Assembly (NCBI GenBank): GCA_964598395.1
Contig: CAZRBW010000001.1
Location: forward strand, 62,001 to 126,000
DNA from: CAXBDP01 sp964598395
GTDB taxonomy: Bacteria; Bacteroidota; Bacteroidia; Cytophagales; Cyclobacteriaceae
Direction: 5' to 3'
DNA: 64,000 nt
Of this stretch, positions 61,505 through 64,000 are shown piece after piece; the stretch's first letter is position 1; each line of letters begins with the position of its first letter. The notes below the pieces were generated by a model that was not told the origin of the DNA, did no database searches, and was given only the letters and a program-made list of their open reading frames with translations. A program made the position numbers and the translations under genes.

Positions 61505-62335
61505 ATGAACACCAAATACTTAACAGAGCTTTTTCATAAACACCAGAAAGCTACAGATTGCCCTCAACCTCAAAAGGTGGTTGATTTTTTTGAAAAGACG
61601 CTTGGATTATTATTCCCAGAATTCTCAAAGGTGACCTTCCAAAGTTTTGAAGAACTTGAAGCATTTAATCAACACCTAAGAATCGAATTTGAGGAAATTC
61701 TTTCCAAAAATATAACTCCTAGCTCAAGCACAGCCAAATCAATAACAGAGAACTTTTTCACCATACTCCCTAGTATCAGAGATGCTTTAGTGGAGGATAT
61801 TGAAGCCGTTTATCTGGGTGACCCTGCTGCCCAAAGTACTGCTGAAGTAGTGAGAACTTACCCAGGATTTTATGCTATTGCCGCTCACCGAATTGCACAT
61901 TTTATTCACCAGCAAAAAGTAGCCCTATTACCAAGAATTATTTCTGAATATGCCCATAGCAAAACAGGCATCGACATTCATCCTGCGGCGATCATTGGAA
62001 AGCATTTCTGTATCGATCATGGTACTGGTGTTGTTATTGGCGAAACCACGATAATTGGCAATAATGTAAAGATATACCAAGGCGTGACGCTTGGCGCTTT
62101 GAGTGTAGATAAGGCAGATGCTCAAACCAAAAGACATCCAACCATTGGCAATAATGTAGTGATTTATGCAGGCGCTACTATTTTGGGCGGTAATACGCAC
62201 ATAGGAGACAATTCCATCATTGGCGGTAATGTTTGGCTCACACAAAGTGTGAAACCAGGCTCCAAAATTTATTACAAAGTACAGCCAAATACGGATGGAG
62301 TACATACTGAATTGATTCTCCATAAGGACATATAG
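61505..62335 (+). CDS. cysE: Serine O-acetyltransferase
   Basis: This acetyltransferase makes O-acetylserine from serine and acetyl-CoA, the first step of cysteine synthesis. The N-terminal helical part includes DPAAQSTAEVVRTYPGFYAIAAHRIAHFI. A left-handed beta-helix follows: GIDIHPAAIIGKHFCIDHGTGVVIGETTIIGNNVKIYQGVTLG and HPTIGNNVVIYAGATILGG, with catalytic His in IDHGTG. Its 276 residues fit the longer SAT type. It lies 2 bp before cysM. Confidence 0.95.
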   Translation: MNTKYLTELFHKHQKATDCPQPQKVVDFFEKTLGLLFPEFSKVTFQSFEELEAFNQHLRIEFEEILSKNITPSSSTAKSITENFFTILPSIRDALVEDIEAVYLGDPAAQSTAEVVRTYPGFYAIAAHRIAHFIHQQKVALLPRIISEYAHSKTGIDIHPAAIIGKHFCIDHGTGVVIGETTIIGNNVKIYQGVTLGALSVDKADAQTKRHPTIGNNVVIYAGATILGGNTHIGDNSIIGGNVWLTQSVKPGSKIYYKVQPNTDGVHTELILHKDI

Positions 62336-62337
62336 CA

Positions 62338-63228
62338 ATGAATATCAAATACATAGAAGACACCATAGGCAATACACCAATTGTTAGACTTAAGCATATT
62401 CCTACCAATCCCAATGTAGAAATCTATTGTAAACTAGAAGGAAACAACCCTGGAGGAAGTGTGAAAGATCGAGCTGCTTATGGGATGATAAAGGGCGCAT
62501 TGGATAGAGGCGATATAAAGCAAGGTGATAATTTGGTAGAAGCTACAAGTGGAAATACTGGAATTGCGCTAGCTATGATAGCGAAAGTATTGGGAGTTTC
62601 CATAACCTTAATAATGCCAGATAACGCAACAAGAGAACGAATACTTTCGATGAAAGCCTATGGTGCCAAGGTGATATTAACGCCCTCAAAACAAACCATA
62701 GAATATGCTCGTCAGCTAGCAGATGAAATGGAAGCGGGAGGTAATTACAAGCAACTAAACCAATTTGCTAACCCCGACAATTACCGAATGCATGAGCAAA
62801 CTACTGGCCCAGAAATATGGCGCGATACAGATGGGCAAGTAACTCATTTTGTATCGAGTATGGGTACTACAGGCACTATAATGGGCGTTTCTCGCTATTT
62901 GAAATCTAAAAACCCATCAATACAAATTATTGGTGCTCAACCTACAGATGGCTCAGAAATACCTGGTATCAGAAGGTGGTCGCCAGAATACTTACCTAAA
63001 ATATATGAGCCAAGCAGAGTAGATAAAATCATGGATGTAAGCCGGGCACAAGCTACTAAAATGACTCGCCGGCTAGCCAAAGAAGAAGGCATATTAGCAG
63101 GGATGAGTAGCGGTGGAGCATTGTCAATAGCAATACAATTGGCAGAAAATCTCAGCCGCGGACTAATCGTTTGCATTGCCTGCGATAGAGGAGATAGATA
63201 CCTAAGCTCAGATTTGTTCGAAGATTAG
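62338..63228 (+). CDS. cysM: Cysteine synthase
   Basis: This PLP-dependent O-acetylserine sulfhydrylase uses sulfide. The PLP lysine lies in NPGGSVKDRAAYGM, the phosphate and substrate loop in EATSGNTGIALAM, and SSMGTTGTIMGVSRYLK is the glycine-rich PLP-phosphate loop. Its 296 residues and NTPIVRLKHI start fit CysM/CysK; CysM is the closer pattern. It is co-transcribed with cysE, and the two enzymes commonly form a regulatory complex. An octamer is at 62734-62741. Confidence 0.94.
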   Translation: MNIKYIEDTIGNTPIVRLKHIPTNPNVEIYCKLEGNNPGGSVKDRAAYGMIKGALDRGDIKQGDNLVEATSGNTGIALAMIAKVLGVSITLIMPDNATRERILSMKAYGAKVILTPSKQTIEYARQLADEMEAGGNYKQLNQFANPDNYRMHEQTTGPEIWRDTDGQVTHFVSSMGTTGTIMGVSRYLKSKNPSIQIIGAQPTDGSEIPGIRRWSPEYLPKIYEPSRVDKIMDVSRAQATKMTRRLAKEEGILAGMSSGGALSIAIQLAENLSRGLIVCIACDRGDRYLSSDLFED

Positions 63229-63265
63229 TTAAGGCTAAGCCTAAATCTCTTCATTGACATTCAAA

Positions 63266-63793
63266 TTAACTCTCAGCCCAGCCTTTTATTTCAGTTTTAA
63301 TCTCCTTTACTCGGGCGTTAAAGTCATGGTGACTAGGATCAAATTCTTTAAGGCTCACAGCTTCAAGGTACTCAACTACTGCTCCTTGGTGAGGAACTCT
63401 TTGACCGCTTTTGAAATCGACATATTTTAACGTAGTCCACAATACCGTCTTTAGTTGCGTCTTATCGTCATTAGTCATAAAATACTCAACTACCGATGTA
63501 TACTCATCGAACCAAACGATCCGAGAGAAAATCCGCACCCACTCTCCTACCATCGCCGGTCTGATATAACCAATCTGATGCTGATAAACCACCCAAGCAG
63601 CTTTGTAGGCATTAATAAAATCCATGACCTGCAAGCCGTATAATTTCGGAACCTGATCCTCCCTCGCATTGAAAAAGTAATCGAAGTATTTGGCATTATT
63701 TAAGTGCCGAAGAGGATCGCAATCTTGAAATCGGATTACAACTCGACTCTCAGTGGTTTTTATATACTCCTTACCTGGTTCTCTTACAAACAT
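63266..63793 (-). CDS. Acyl-CoA thioesterase (4HBT hotdog fold)
   Basis: The hotdog-fold domain is typical of YbgC/4-hydroxybenzoyl-CoA thioesterases: RFQDCDPLRHLNNAKYFDYFFNAREDQV, with the catalytic Asp in QDCDPLRHLNN. A second strand set, PAMVGEWVRIFSRIVWFDEYTSVVEYFM, follows. Its 175 residues are slightly longer than usual. It hydrolyses acyl-CoA thioesters; the chain length is unknown. It is convergent with cysM. Confidence 0.85.
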   Translation of the reverse strand: MFVREPGKEYIKTTESRVVIRFQDCDPLRHLNNAKYFDYFFNAREDQVPKLYGLQVMDFINAYKAAWVVYQHQIGYIRPAMVGEWVRIFSRIVWFDEYTSVVEYFMTNDDKTQLKTVLWTTLKYVDFKSGQRVPHQGAVVEYLEAVSLKEFDPSHHDFNARVKEIKTEIKGWAES

Positions 63794-63876
63794 TATCTGA
63801 TCTTAAATACTAAAATAAAATATAAACTAGCCTTGGTTTTTATTGAATAATCAATCAAGTTTAAAAATTATTTCCA

Positions 63877-64000
63877 ATGCGAAAAGTGATTACAATGATA
63901 CGAAATTTAATAGGTCTATTGGTGATTATCCTCTGTTTTTCATGTTCCGACAGAGAAGACAATACACGAAATAATACTAAAGAATTAGTGAAACAAGGTG
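63877..64000 (+). CDS. Lipoprotein, N-terminal part only (partial)
   Basis: The frame starting at the ATG of 63877 runs to the window end. It has a signal peptide with a second in-frame ATG at 63895 (MIRNLIGLLVIILCFSCSD, lipobox FSC), followed by a charged Asn-rich linker (REDNTRNNTKELVKQG). It is a secreted lipoprotein of unknown type; the rest lies outside the window. Confidence 0.7.
   Translation, partial: MRKVITMIRNLIGLLVIILCFSCSDREDNTRNNTKELVKQG

Overview
The window looks like a chromosomal scaffold piece of a Bacteroidota bacterium, most likely a free-living member of the Cytophagales (Marivirga/Fulvivirga/Roseivirga-like). The evidence is low GC (about 35-40 % by eye), promoters of the Bacteroidota type (TTTG, about 19 bp, TAnnTTTG), a short 287-aa RpoD, many LxxC lipoproteins, lineage-typical families (DUF349, DUF3078, DUF5777, BshB1, the RpsO-Pnp-RpoD order) and few Shine-Dalgarno sequences. 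Two runs of exactly 100 N (36623-36722 and 43597-43696) are assembly gaps, and each interrupts a gene.

Layout. 1-11.7 kb: end of trkH, fadD, several lipoprotein, membrane and unknown genes, a large BNR/Vps10-like secreted protein and a dienelactone hydrolase. 11.8-24.3 kb: mostly minus-strand housekeeping genes (tRNA-Thr, DUF349, yqgE, a trxB-M23 peptidase-bshB1 cluster, rpoD, pnp, rpsO, an LptF/G-type permease), with pdxH on the plus strand. 24.3-34.4 kb: tRNA-Met, the thrS-infC-rpmI-rplT operon (infC has no usable ATG start) and a parE-parC-trmH-ydcF operon. 34.6-40.5 kb: small proteins, a 3-hydroxyacyl-CoA dehydrogenase, a gap-broken flavoprotein, dapD and a glycosyltransferase. 40.6-44.2 kb: a metal uptake operon (DtxR regulator, binding lipoprotein, ATPase, permease fused to a second DtxR domain) behind a cluster of operator-like dyads. 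44.2-51.4 kb: flavoproteins, divergent kynA and gcdH, acyl-CoA-binding protein and rsmE. 51.4-64 kb: envelope proteins, an SpmA-SpmB fusion, an SRAP protein, a Rieske-YceI-DUF5777 operon, cysE-cysM, and the start of another lipoprotein.

The most striking signal is not a gene. The octamer GCGGGAGG occurs 39 times by my hand count (21 plus strand, 18 minus strand), where chance predicts less than one in DNA this AT-rich. It lies inside genes of unrelated function and between genes, in several reading frames, with no conserved flanks. This is what a genome-wide DNA-level signal looks like: Chi-like recombination site, uptake sequence, or a site for a nucleoid or segregation protein. I know of no described role for this octamer in this group. 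I saw no phage, insertion sequence, CRISPR array, rRNA or defence island.
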